A stretch of 34,274 nt of DNA from UBA6136 sp044351045 (GTDB lineage: Bacteria; Pseudomonadota; Gammaproteobacteria; Methylococcales; Methylococcaceae). Shown here piece after piece: positions 25,933 to 34,175 of the stretch. The translations under genes were made by a program, and so were the position numbers. The first letter of the stretch is position 1, and each line of letters begins with the position of its first letter. The stretch covers positions 1-34,274 of the forward strand of contig JBILGM010000034.1 in assembly GCA_044351045.1 (NCBI GenBank), in the 5' to 3' direction. Under the pieces are notes generated by a model, which saw nothing but the letters and a program-made list of their open reading frames with translations, was not told the DNA's origin and did not search any database.

Positions 25933-26898
25933 ATGAGCATGAACTTTGCCATATACGAGAAGGCCCAGCGCCTGCCCGAGATCAACTTCAACAAGATCAA
26001 TGAAGTTCTGGGCAATCCCGACACCTTCATCTGGTTAACCATCAAGGACCCTACCCCTGCGCAGCTGAAGCGAATTCAGGCACAGTTCCAACTGCATGAA
26101 CTCGCCGTTGAAGATGCCAGTTCCGCTCGCCAGCGGCCCAAACTTGAAGCCTATGGCGATACGCTGTTCATCGCTGCAAACACCGCACGACTCAAGGGAG
26201 AGGAAACCACGCATGGCGAACTGCACGCCTTTATCGGCAGGCAGTTTGTCATCCTGATCCAGCACGGTGGCACCATTCGCTATGATCGGGTTCAGGCACG
26301 TTGCGAACATGCCCCCGACCTGTTCATGAACGGTCCGGGCTTCGCGCTATATGCCGTGCTCGACCATCTCGTCGATCAATTCATCGTCATTGCCGGTCAT
26401 TTGCAGAAGAAACTCGATGAACTGGAGACCGTCATCTTTCAAAGTCAGATGGACGCAATCTCCATCGAGAGTCTGTATGAGCTAAAACGCGAGGTCTCCC
26501 GACTACACAACGCTGCCTCGCCCATTGCCGGCATTTGCGCGGAGCTTTTCCGGCTGCACCCGGAGATTGCCACACCGGAACTCCATCCCTATTTCCGCGA
26601 TGTCGAGGATCATGTGGAGCGAATTGTTCGCAGCACCATCATACTGCGCGAGGCGCTCTCCGATGCCATGCAAGTCAACTTGGCCCTGGTGACCGTCCGT
26701 CAAAATGAGGTGGTCAAACGACTGGCCGGCTGGGGTGCGATCCTCGGAATTCCCACCATGGTGTTCAGCATGTATGGCATGAACTTCAAGCATATGCCGG
26801 AGTATGACTGGTCACTCGGTTACCCGGCCACGCTGCTTCTCACAGCCTTCGCATGTCGGGAGCTTTATGTGCGGCTGAAAGGATCTGGATGGCTATGA
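25933..26898 (+). CDS. corA: CorA family magnesium/divalent cation transporter
   Basis: 321 aa. A long cytoplasmic N-terminal domain (HELAVEDASSARQRPKLEAYGDTLFIAANTA) is followed by coiled helices (about 155-250). At the C-terminus are two membrane helices, with the selectivity motif YGMNF at about 286-290 in FSMYGMNFKHMPEYDW. Forms a pentameric channel for Mg2+ and sometimes Co2+ or Ni2+. ATG at 25933, 58 bp after recG. Confidence 0.93.
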   Translation: MSMNFAIYEKAQRLPEINFNKINEVLGNPDTFIWLTIKDPTPAQLKRIQAQFQLHELAVEDASSARQRPKLEAYGDTLFIAANTARLKGEETTHGELHAFIGRQFVILIQHGGTIRYDRVQARCEHAPDLFMNGPGFALYAVLDHLVDQFIVIAGHLQKKLDELETVIFQSQMDAISIESLYELKREVSRLHNAASPIAGICAELFRLHPEIATPELHPYFRDVEDHVERIVRSTIILREALSDAMQVNLALVTVRQNEVVKRLAGWGAILGIPTMVFSMYGMNFKHMPEYDWSLGYPATLLLTAFACRELYVRLKGSGWL

Positions 26899-26975
26899 TT
26901 TAACCCGCCCGCTGATCCTTTTGCACTTGTCGTGGCGCTTGGACATCACGCACTTGACCAGCGACATGCAACAAA

Positions 26976-26990
26976 CCCGGGCGAACCGGG
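26976..26990 (-). terminator. Weak hairpin downstream of the DSVLRRH repeat gene
   Basis: CCCGG and CCGGG pair around 5 bases. On the minus strand the stem is followed by TTTGTTG. It lies about 75 bp after the stop of the repeat-protein gene, between two convergent genes. The stem is short, so this is tentative. The rest of the 165-bp gap (26899-27063) shows nothing else. Confidence 0.3.
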
Positions 26991-27063
26991 GGGTGTCAGC
27001 GGTAATCCATGGATAACTCTCTGGGCAGCTGTGTTATGTTCGCAGGCCAACAAGAAACAGCTC

Positions 27064-28377
27064 TTACAGAAGAACTTCCATCTCTGAAGCCAGCCATTGA
27101 TCATAGTGGCGGGACAAAACACTATCGGTCGGACGCGGCTTTAATTTCTCGATTTCAGCACTCAAGCGCTGAATGCTATGCCGCCTTAGCACGGAATCCT
27201 CGGGTAAATTGAATGGCCTATTGGACCTGGCCAATTCTTGCATCATGGGTTTAGGGGCAATCGTTATGGAAGTTTTTCCACGCTCACTGATCCACTGCTC
27301 ATAGTCGGCATGAAACGCCGCAGCGACCCTAGCATCCTCGGTGCAATGGGCCAGTTGGGCCGCGATCCGTTGCTGATGGTGGCGACGCAGAACGCTATCC
27401 GTGGGAGGTGGAGTGACCTCATTGAGCCGGCCCTCAAGCAAGGAGACGTAATGCCGGCGCAGCACATGGTCTTGCGGAACATGAGGTCCAAAGACGGTAG
27501 TGGCGTCGGTCGCTTCAGGTACCGCACCCTTTTCCAGCCTTTCGACAATCGGCCAGGCTTTTGCCGGTTCGGGCCAGTTTGGCGTCTCCCCTGATTTTTT
27601 TCTTGCCGCCACCCAGTCAAGCGTCAGCTGTTCCACCGCGGCCTCATGCCCTAGACAGCGGGCGAGCAGATTTTTGAAATGTTGCAGATGATGACGGCGA
27701 AGCACGCTATCCGTGGGTGCGGGGTACAGGTCGTTGAGCATCCCGAGGATATGGGTCAGGTAATGCCGACGCAGTACATGATCTTCGGGAACATGACTCC
27801 CCATCGGAGGCATTTCAGATTCAGGCTCAGCTTCCTGGACTTTCAATTTTGAGAATGAAGGAATCTGAGCGACCGTCTCTGACGAGACATCAAGCATCTC
27901 TCGATGTGGGGACGGCGCAATGCCCACTGCAACGGGATTTGAAACCTCTTTCAAATTCTGCTTTTTCAGGATTTCATGAGCTGCCTGCAGCTTCACCACA
28001 GCGCTGTGTTCAAGCACACATTCCTCAATCTGGCTGGCGATGAGTTGCCCATGATGGCGGCGCAGAACGCTTTCGCGCGGACGTTGATACAGCTCGTTGA
28101 GCTGGCAGCAAAGATGGGTCAGATAGTGCCGACGAAGAACCGAATCCTCGGGGAGATGAACGCCCGGCACTGGCGTAACTTCAGCTAACAGTTCCAAGGT
28201 TGCAGCGGCTGTTAATTGCTCATGGGGCTGGGTTTCAATACTGTCACCTTGCCCGTCGTCGGTGGTCCTTTCGGAGGCGGCTGGGCTATGGTCCATGAAG
28301 TACATGACATGGATGGCATTCCCCACGAAAGCAGTGAGAGCCAGTGCGGGCAGCAAGATATCGAAGTATTCGGTCAT
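27064..28377 (-). CDS. Membrane-anchored protein with eight DSVLRRH-type repeat motifs
   Basis: 437 aa from ATG 28377 (MTEYFDILLPALALTAFVGNAIHVMYFM); an upstream frame start at 28437 would add 20 poor-looking residues. One N-terminal transmembrane helix (signal anchor) is followed by four modules of about 47 residues. Each module has two copies of [ED][DS][SH]VLRRH whose histidines are exactly 24 residues apart. The modules lie at 28158-28018, 27795-27655, 27483-27343 and 27207-27067. Between the two motifs is a helix (HYLTHLCCQLNELY) ending in PxPT, and after the second another helix (HHxQxIAxQLxxC). Linkers are variable, Pro/Glu-rich and become shorter toward the C-terminus. The eighth motif has Ser in place of the first Arg (VLSRH). 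I recognise no named family; function unknown. Confidence 0.82.
   Translation of the reverse strand: MTEYFDILLPALALTAFVGNAIHVMYFMDHSPAASERTTDDGQGDSIETQPHEQLTAAATLELLAEVTPVPGVHLPEDSVLRRHYLTHLCCQLNELYQRPRESVLRRHHGQLIASQIEECVLEHSAVVKLQAAHEILKKQNLKEVSNPVAVGIAPSPHREMLDVSSETVAQIPSFSKLKVQEAEPESEMPPMGSHVPEDHVLRRHYLTHILGMLNDLYPAPTDSVLRRHHLQHFKNLLARCLGHEAAVEQLTLDWVAARKKSGETPNWPEPAKAWPIVERLEKGAVPEATDATTVFGPHVPQDHVLRRHYVSLLEGRLNEVTPPPTDSVLRRHHQQRIAAQLAHCTEDARVAAAFHADYEQWISERGKTSITIAPKPMMQELARSNRPFNLPEDSVLRRHSIQRLSAEIEKLKPRPTDSVLSRHYDQWLASEMEVLL
27067..28158 (-). repeat. Four coding repeats of a paired DSVLRRH module
   Basis: Direct repeats at the protein level. First-motif forms are PEDSVLRRH, PEDHVLRRH, PQDHVLRRH and PEDSVLRRH; second-motif forms are RESVLRRH, TDSVLRRH, TDSVLRRH and TDSVLSRH. 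DNA is only partly conserved between copies, so the repeats are old and held by selection on the protein rather than recent duplications. Confidence 0.85.
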
Positions 28378-28467
28378 GTTGTTAGAACTCTGGGGAGGTC
28401 GTTGGATTTTAGGGTTGTTCGTTAAAGTGACGGACAAGGCTTAGGTAATGCCATGTCTTTCATTACG

Positions 28468-28908
28468 CTACTTGCATAGCAGTTCATGCAGGATTTCATT
28501 CAGACTACCTTCCGGCCAGGATTGGATTCCACCGGTGCCCATCTCCTAGACTACCCGCTTCCCTTTACCTAGGGATTGCCGGTAAAACTGGATGCCGATA
28601 TCACGCAAGTGATGGTTTATACAGTCCAGTTCAACTTCCGACCTAACAGATTGAAAGTCACCAAAAGACTCCTTGATCGGCACGGGGTAATTGCTCAGGA
28701 CAACCACGGCAAACCCGACCGAGGTCGGCTGAATGGTGGCGGGATCGAGGTAAAAGCGCTCACCGCCCACTGCGGAGGAACCATAGGGCTGCCATTCAGC
28801 CTTTAAGGTCATGGCCACGGCCAGTAGTCCGGCGATGAGCAGTGCTCCTAGCGACCTGCTTCCCTTCCTGTCAAAAATGGTTAGCAGTATCCCGATTCGA
28901 TCAGCCAA
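28468..28908 (-). pseudogene. Exported adhesin-E-like protein interrupted by an in-frame TAG
   Basis: The frame from 28908 (TTG; start uncertain) has a hydrophobic signal (SRSLGALLIAGLLAVAM), then EWQPYGSS, YLDPATIQ, VVVLSNYPVPIK, SVRSEVELDCINH and IQFYRQSLGKGKRVV. This order is like the surface-adhesin-E-type domain: trp near the start, YLD, a middle Sv.....dC and a final Y...lG.G. Translation stops at TAG (28546-28548). The same frame then continues for 25 codons (EMGTGGIQSWPEGSLNEILHELLC) to a second stop at 28468, and this tail has the expected W-P-GS-L-C ending of the family. A single nonsense change, for example CAG to TAG, would explain it. The 5' end overlaps the AEC gene by 28 bp. 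Confidence 0.65.
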
Positions 28909-29603
28909 AGCAAGCCCGTAATAGTGAAAAACGAGGTGATGGTCGTCGCGACCAAGGCCGCCGAGCAGAAACCTTCCTGGCCATATTTTTGGCCCAACAA
29001 AGCATAGATCGTGGCCATGGGCATACTGGCATTAATGATGGCCGCCTGCCGCAGGGCGGGGTCTGCAACCGGGAAGAGCAAGAATATCGCGAATACGGAC
29101 AGTGGGTGAAGAATCAGCTTACCGAAGACGACACCGGCAATATCGCCCGCCATCCCTTTCCAACTGAGCCCCGCCAGGGTGCATCCGATATAGAACAGGG
29201 CGACCGGCGCCGAAGCAACGGCAAGCATGTCGATTGCATGATTAGCAAGCTGTGGAAGGCGCAGATCGAATGTGGAAAAGGCAACCCCCAAAAGTATCGA
29301 GAGTATCAGCGGATTTTTCATCAGCCGCATGAAGATGCCCCCAAGCACCCGCGCCCAATGACTGCCTTTTTTCCTGCCCAGCTCTGCAATCCCCATAACC
29401 AGAGGGAGCATGATCAGATTTTCAACCGTGACATACACAGCTAAGGTGCCCATGGCTGCTGAGCCGATGAGTTGTTCGGCAATGGGGAAGCCCATGAAAG
29501 CACTGTTCGATATCGTCATCCCCATCGCAAGGATCGTGGCGATCTGTAATCCTCTCTTCTGAACCAGCCAGCCAAAACCGATACTGACGGCCAGCGCCAG
29601 CAA
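28881..29603 (-). pseudogene. AEC-family (auxin efflux carrier-like) transporter, N-terminus missing
   Basis: The 240 codons encode about eight hydrophobic helices with clear AEC features: MGMTISNSAFMGFPIAEQLIG, LMKNPLILSILLGVAFS, SAPVALFYIGCTLAGL, and NASMPMATIYALLGQKYG near the end. Family members are about 300-320 aa and begin with two more helices, so about 60-70 residues are absent. The first usable start is a TTG at 29603. The frame is open upstream, but its translation (e.g. KKESSTSASNRADKPPN) is polar and not AEC-like, pointing to a deletion or rearrangement rather than a mis-called start. Probably non-functional. Confidence 0.7.
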
Positions 29604-29808
29604 TGAACCCAGTGAGTGCGCATTTCCCCGATGACAACAGAAGACGTTTGGGGGCTTATCTGCTCGATTGGAAGCGCTCGTAGAACTCTCTTTTTTAGTA
29701 TCGTTTATGCCACTGGCAACAAAACATCCAAGGTAATCCGAGCTAGTCGGATCCGCATAAAGTATGACATCCCAATTAATTTTGGTTCTTAATCCAAAAT
29801 GGCCCTCA

Positions 29809-30393
29809 CTAAGCCAAGGCCCGGGTCAACAATTCCTGAAGAGACTGAGTGAACGGCAACTGCAAGGCCAGACCATGGCCCTTATCCGACATTTTTCCCC
29901 AGGTCTTCCTGACGATGTTGAGCAGTTTCTCGCTATCCTGCGTCGCTGCAAAATCGGCAAAGTAGTTCTCCAGAAATACCAGACAGATGACATCCTCCAA
30001 TGCCTGAGTCTCGGGATCAGTCTTAATCCCGCGCTTTTGCAATAGCGACTTGACTCTCTCAACGGCTGTTGATTCGAATCCCGCCTCATTCATCAGGGCT
30101 GCCACACAGTCGGCATGAAAGCCGTAGAGATAGGTCCGCCACTTAAGATATCCCGCGCGTGTTGCCGGATAGCTCTGACGAGGGACCTCCCAGCGCCGGA
30201 TGTGTTGCCCTCGAGCAGCGATTTTCAGAGGCTCCGACGATTCGGGGTAAACCCTCTCAAGCCAGGCAGACATGCGCTTTCCATATAGAAGCGCCCTTGG
30301 CTGGCCCACGCCTTGCAGAATTTCTACATTAGGATCAGATCCATTCGCCGCATCAATCCAACCCAGCACTATTTCCAATCGATTATCAGACAT
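29809..30393 (-). CDS. DUF4202 domain-containing protein
   Basis: 194 aa from ATG 30393 (MSDNRLEIVLGWIDAANGSDPN). A GTG at 30411 would add six residues. Family signatures are clear: PRALLYGKRMSAWLERVYP, LKIAARGQHIRRWEVPRQSYPATRAGYLKWRTYLYGFHA, ALEDVICLVFLENYFADFA and RKTWGKMSDKGHGLAL. The conserved H, R and D residues suggest an HD-like metal-dependent helical domain, but no activity is established. Divergent from surE. Confidence 0.92.
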   Translation of the reverse strand: MSDNRLEIVLGWIDAANGSDPNVEILQGVGQPRALLYGKRMSAWLERVYPESSEPLKIAARGQHIRRWEVPRQSYPATRAGYLKWRTYLYGFHADCVAALMNEAGFESTAVERVKSLLQKRGIKTDPETQALEDVICLVFLENYFADFAATQDSEKLLNIVRKTWGKMSDKGHGLALQLPFTQSLQELLTRALA

Positions 30394-30464
30394 CACTATT
30401 CCCAACTCCACACTGACTTAGCTCCAAGAAACTTCAAATCTAAATCACCTATCTTAAATGCATT

Positions 30465-30484
30465 TCATCCTACGGGTAGGATGA
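30465..30484. promoter_or_regulatory. Palindrome in the surE promoter region (candidate operator)
   Basis: TCATCCTACGGGTAGGATGA is a perfect 9-bp inverted repeat around GG. It lies 36 bp before the surE ATG and overlaps the position of a -35 for the candidate -10 TAAAAT at 30493-30498. It also lies upstream of the divergent DUF4202 gene. A regulator binding site is a reasonable reading; a repeat-family palindrome is the alternative. Confidence 0.45.
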
Positions 30485-30520
30485 CGCTCGTGTAAAATCG
30501 CTGCTAAACCGAGGGATTCA

Positions 30521-31279
30521 ATGCATATTCTGCTTAGCAATGATGATGGATACTCCGCCGAGGGTCTCAGGGTACTGGCGAGTGCATTAGCCGCCCATGT
30601 GGACATCACCGTGGTGGCGCCGGAAGGCAACCGAAGCGGTGCCAGTAACTCGCTGACGCTGGAAGTCCCCCTTCGGGTCAGCAAGGCGGAAAACGGTTTT
30701 ATCAAGGTCAACGGCACACCCACGGACTGCGTCCATCTTGCCATCACCGGATTACTCGACCGCGAACCTGACATGGTTTTTGCCGGTATCAACCATGGAT
30801 CGAATCTGGGAGATGACGTGATTTATTCCGGGACGGTTGCCGCCGCTACCGAGGGTCGATTCCTGGGGCTGCCGGCCGTCGCGATCTCGCTTGCGTCACA
30901 ATCCCATGTTCCCAGCCATTTCGAGACGGCAGGGCGAGTGGCTGAAGCGTTGTTGCACCGCATACGTCGTCACCCCCTCCCCGCGGATACCATCCTCAAC
31001 GTAAACGTGCCTGACCGTGCATGGGGGGAACTGAGAGGATTCAAGGCCTGTCGACTGGGACAGCGCCACAGATCAGAACCCGTCATCAGGGGCAGTGATC
31101 CACGGGGTCGCGAGCTCTATTGGGTTGGCGCGGCTGGACCGGAGCAGGATGCGGGACCGGGAACCGATTTCCATGCCATCCGTGAAAACTATGTCTCGGT
31201 CACCCCATTGCAGATTGACCTGACCCGTTACGACCGGATCGACACTCTGGCCCACTGGCTTGAGGGTGACCCTGACTAA
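30521..31279 (+). CDS. surE: 5'/3'-nucleotidase SurE
   Basis: 252 aa. It dephosphorylates nucleoside 5'- and 3'-monophosphates and is a stress-survival protein. Metal site and signatures are complete: MHILLSNDDGYSAEGL (adjacent aspartates), APEGNRSGASNSLTLEVPLR, VNGTPTDCVHLA and GINHGSNLGDDVIYSGTVAAATEG. Its TAA stop shares one base with the ATG of pcm, so the two are translationally coupled. Confidence 0.97.
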   Translation: MHILLSNDDGYSAEGLRVLASALAAHVDITVVAPEGNRSGASNSLTLEVPLRVSKAENGFIKVNGTPTDCVHLAITGLLDREPDMVFAGINHGSNLGDDVIYSGTVAAATEGRFLGLPAVAISLASQSHVPSHFETAGRVAEALLHRIRRHPLPADTILNVNVPDRAWGELRGFKACRLGQRHRSEPVIRGSDPRGRELYWVGAAGPEQDAGPGTDFHAIRENYVSVTPLQIDLTRYDRIDTLAHWLEGDPD

Positions 31280-31938
31280 TGCAACAACGGATCGAGGGCA
31301 TCGGGATGACCTCCCGGCGTACCCGTGAGCGTCTGATTGGCCGACTGAGGGAACAGGGCATCAGCCATCCTGAAGTACTCAAAGTGATGCTGGAAACCCC
31401 GCGTCATTTGTTTATCGAAGACGCCTTCGCGAGTCGAGCCTATGAAGACACCGCGCTACCGATTGGTTTCAATCAGACCATCTCGCAACCTTACATCGTC
31501 GCCCGTATGACCGAGCTTTTGCTGGAATCGGGTCCGCTGGACAAGGTGCTGGAAGTCGGGACCGGGTCGGGTTACCAGACGGCCATTCTTGCTCAACTGG
31601 TCAACCGCGTTCACTCCGTTGAAAGGATCTATTCCCTTCAACAACGCGCACGACGATGCCTGCAGGACCTGAATCTGCGTAATGTTCGATTGAAGCACAG
31701 TGACGGCGGTTGGGGCTGGGATGAGTACGCACCCTATGACGCCATTTTAGCTACGGCAGCTCCCAGCGACATTCCGGAAAGCCTTCTGACCCAAATGTCG
31801 CGTCGCGGCGTGATGGTGATCCCCGTGGGCCAAGGACGCACTCAAATACTGAAAAGGATCACTCGAACAGAGGTTGGTTTTGAGGTCGAGGAAATTGAAC
31901 CCGTCAATTTCGTACCGTTTCTGCCAGGCGTCTTTTAA
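31279..31938 (+). CDS. pcm: Protein-L-isoaspartate O-methyltransferase
   Basis: 219 aa. It methylates L-isoaspartyl residues with S-adenosylmethionine so damaged proteins can be repaired. Motifs: ETPRHLFIEDAFASRAYEDTALPIGFNQTISQPYIVARMTELL, the SAM-binding LEVGTGSGYQTAIL, and the C-terminal VEEIEPVNFVPFLPG. Start ATG overlaps the surE stop. The usual downstream nlpD-rpoS pair is absent; a convergent fmdB-like gene follows. Confidence 0.97.
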   Translation: MQQRIEGIGMTSRRTRERLIGRLREQGISHPEVLKVMLETPRHLFIEDAFASRAYEDTALPIGFNQTISQPYIVARMTELLLESGPLDKVLEVGTGSGYQTAILAQLVNRVHSVERIYSLQQRARRCLQDLNLRNVRLKHSDGGWGWDEYAPYDAILATAAPSDIPESLLTQMSRRGVMVIPVGQGRTQILKRITRTEVGFEVEEIEPVNFVPFLPGVF

Positions 31939-31990
31939 CGCCAAGTTCTCCACCGCCTAAAACCGGCGTCGCGACACTCATCCGGGACAA

Positions 31991-32284
31991 TCAGCTTTGG
32001 CTTGCAGGCGTTTTAGTACCTGAGCCTGAATCGGTTGCAGCAGCACCCCCAGAGACACTCCCAGAATCGCTACCGCCGGCCAGATTCTTTTTCTTGTCTT
32101 GGCTGCCCTTGAAATCTGTCTCGTACCACCCACCGCCCTTGAGGCGAAATCCTGCAGCGGATATCAGCTTGGTCAACTCAAGATCGCCGCAGGCCGGGCA
32201 TTCCTTGAGCGGGTCGTCGGAGAGCTTCTGAAAAGCCTCCAATTCGTGACCACAGGATTTGCACTGATACTCATAAATGGGCAT
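31991..32284 (-). CDS. FmdB-family zinc ribbon protein
   Basis: 97 aa from ATG 32284, with GGAG upstream. The frame is open further 5' but not conserved there. The zinc ribbon is MPIYEYQCKSCGHELEAFQKLSDDPLKECPACG with two CxxC pairs, followed by KLISAAGFRLKGGGWYETDFK. The C-terminal half is low-complexity (GGSDSGSVSGGAAATDSGSG). The family is often labelled a putative regulatory protein; no role is proven. Confidence 0.92.
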   Translation of the reverse strand: MPIYEYQCKSCGHELEAFQKLSDDPLKECPACGDLELTKLISAAGFRLKGGGWYETDFKGSQDKKKNLAGGSDSGSVSGGAAATDSGSGTKTPASQS

Positions 32285-32410
32285 GGAAGTCTCCGAAGAA
32301 AATCTGAGAAGGCACCGATTTAAAGTCGGGGCGGGGCATTTCAACCCGCCACGACGATCCAAATCATCGATAATGGCAGCCATTTTACACTGCGTGCTCG
32401 GACCCGACCG

Positions 32411-32968
32411 ATGGAAACACCCGCAAGCCCCCCTGATAACAACTCATCAATCCAAGTCATCGGGGTCGGAGGACTGATCTTCGACGATGCTGGCCGGGTA
32501 CTTCTCGTTTGTCGAAAGCATCCACCACAAGCAGGTCTCTGGCACATCCCCGGGGGTCGCCTGGAGCCAGGCGAAACCCTCACTGAATGCTGCCGCCGCG
32601 AGGTTTTTGAGGAAACCGGCATCGAAGTAACGCCATCAAAGATAGTGGCGGTAGCCGATCGGAATATCGAGGGCTTCCATTACATCATTATCGATTTTCT
32701 GGCACAGATGACCGCCACTTCGCTGCGTGAACCATATCCCTCCAGTGATGCGGCGGATGCCTGCTGGGTTTGTCCCGATGCCTTGAACGAGTATCCGCTG
32801 GTGACTGGCCTAGTAGCGATCATTCGAGCATGTCAACCTTCTCGCGTTACCGCCCCCAAGGTGGGACTCACTCCTGTAGCTAACCATCCTTGGCTTTATG
32901 GCTCACCCAGCGGTAGACCTCGAGAAACTGGACCATTCAGGAAACTTGCAAGGTTCAACGCTGACTAA
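32411..32968 (+). CDS. Nudix hydrolase
   Basis: 185 aa. A complete Nudix box GGRLEPGETLTECCRREVFEETGIEV (Gx5Ex7REVFEETGI) follows GLWHIPGG. This is typical of ADP-ribose or nucleoside-diphosphate pyrophosphatases; the substrate cannot be told. The domain ends near residue 145. The last about 40 residues (SRVTAPKVGLTPVANHPWLYGSPSGRPRETGPFRKLARF) are a basic extension unlike the core. ATG at 32411. Confidence 0.92.
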   Translation: METPASPPDNNSSIQVIGVGGLIFDDAGRVLLVCRKHPPQAGLWHIPGGRLEPGETLTECCRREVFEETGIEVTPSKIVAVADRNIEGFHYIIIDFLAQMTATSLREPYPSSDAADACWVCPDALNEYPLVTGLVAIIRACQPSRVTAPKVGLTPVANHPWLYGSPSGRPRETGPFRKLARFNAD

Positions 32969-33020
32969 ACCAATTACGGCACCAACCGCTCAAAAAATAG
33001 TTCATAAAAATCAAACAATC

Positions 33021-33665
33021 ATGAACATGGCTAACTTCCTTGCTGAACTATCCGATCTTTACCTCAAAGAAGTCATACCCTTCGTGCACGGGGGCCACGG
33101 GGAAGGGGGTGGACTGGTCGCTTTAGTTGATCATTTTCTAGCCGCACTGACTCACGACACACCAAGCTCTTGGAGTCTTCTGGGAGGTATTGAAACGCTA
33201 GGCAAGAATCTTCATCCTCTTCTTCTGCACTTTCCGATCGCTTTCGTATTCGGTTTTATTTTTACAGAAGTGTACGGTGTGATTTTCAAAAAAAATGGGG
33301 CCCGGCAATGGGCTAGTGGATTGTTATACCTGGGCGGGATTGGCGCTCTGGTAGCAGTTGTTTCCGGCTTGATCGCCGCAGAAACAGTTCCTCATGGTGC
33401 ACAGGTGCATGAAATCATGCAATGGCATCAACGAGCAGGAATCACCGTAGCGGTGTTGACGGTGGCCTTGGGTATCTGGCGGAGACTTGGGGGAATACCT
33501 CAATCCGCTATGGCGACGACGCTAAGCACAGTGTGGACCTTGGTGATCGGGGTAATTCTCTTCTTGGGTGCGGATATGGGAGGCATGATGGTTTACCAAC
33601 ATGGTGTGGGGGTGAAGAACCTACAATCGGCGAATGAGCATATACATCATTCGCATGACAATTGA
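33021..33665 (+). CDS. DUF2231-like membrane protein with His-rich N-terminus
   Basis: 214 aa from ATG 33021 (MNMANFLAELSDLYLKEVIPFVHGGHGEGGG). A longer frame to 32898 overlaps the Nudix gene and is unlikely. The segment NLHPLLLHFPIAFVFGFIFTEVYG matches the start of DUF2231 (HP..lHFPI). Four hydrophobic helices follow; histidines occur in the loop EIMQWHQRAG and in the tail YQHGVGVKNLQSANEHIHHSHDN. Many members are thought to bind heme or metal through such histidines, an inference here. Ribosome binding site is poor. Confidence 0.78.
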   Translation: MNMANFLAELSDLYLKEVIPFVHGGHGEGGGLVALVDHFLAALTHDTPSSWSLLGGIETLGKNLHPLLLHFPIAFVFGFIFTEVYGVIFKKNGARQWASGLLYLGGIGALVAVVSGLIAAETVPHGAQVHEIMQWHQRAGITVAVLTVALGIWRRLGGIPQSAMATTLSTVWTLVIGVILFLGADMGGMMVYQHGVGVKNLQSANEHIHHSHDN

Positions 33666-33733
33666 CTTACGCCGACTTGAAAAATTTCCGATTTATAGAA
33701 ATTTGGAGGTCACTCCGCCCACCTTATGTATTA

Positions 33734-34175
33734 GAGCCTGTTAACACATACGAAGCGCCACGACGATCAGCGCGAAATGGATTAAGCCGGTGAACATGAC
33801 ATCAAGTTTGTCAAAGTGTGAGAAGACACGGCGAAAGTCCTTGAGTCGGCGAAACAGCCGTTCAACCTTATTGCGCTTGCAATACATGACCCGGTCATAG
33901 TCCCAAGGATGCAGCCGATTGCTCTTGGGAGGCACGACGGGGACATAGCCGAGATCCAGCGCCCATAGGCTGTGTCGTAGCCTTCGTAGGCACGATCCAT
34001 GATCAGCGGGGTCTGCTTCTGCCACCGGCCCAAAATCGATCAGCAGCTGGCGTCCTGCCGGCGCATCGTGATCTTGGCCGGGGGAAAGTCTGAAGGAGAT
34101 AGTGCAGCGATCACTCGCGGCAACCAGATGAATTTTGGTGGTCCAGCCGTAGACTTCCCTAAAACGGCTACAAGT
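33734..34175 (-). mobile_element. Remnant of an IS5-family insertion sequence
   Basis: The right end begins GAGCCTGTTAACA at about 33734, a plausible IS5-type terminal repeat that overlaps the transposase stop. The element reads leftward. Its 5' part is missing, replaced by sequence of an IS3-family element near 34176. The other terminal repeat is not visible. Confidence 0.7.
33741..34175 (-). pseudogene. IS5-family transposase, truncated and multiply frameshifted
   Basis: The C-terminal half of a DDE transposase can be read only by changing frame. LGKS (one frame) is followed by GWTTKIHLVAASDRCTISFRLSPGQDHDAPAGRQLL (second frame), then QKQTPLIMDRAYEGYDTAYG (another frame), then ALDLGYVPVVPPKSNRLHPWDYDRVMYCKRNKVERLFRRLKDFRRVFSHFDKLDVMF (second frame again) to the stop at 33741. 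The catalytic D in MDRAYEG and the E in NKVERLF are present but separated by frameshifts, so no functional enzyme can be made. Confidence 0.85.

Noticed and set aside
27067..28158. Regularly recurring DNA words that could suggest a CRISPR array or non-coding repeats
   Set aside because: Spacing alternates between short and long, copies differ at many bases, and they stay in one reading frame encoding the DSVLRRH motif. It is a coding repeat.
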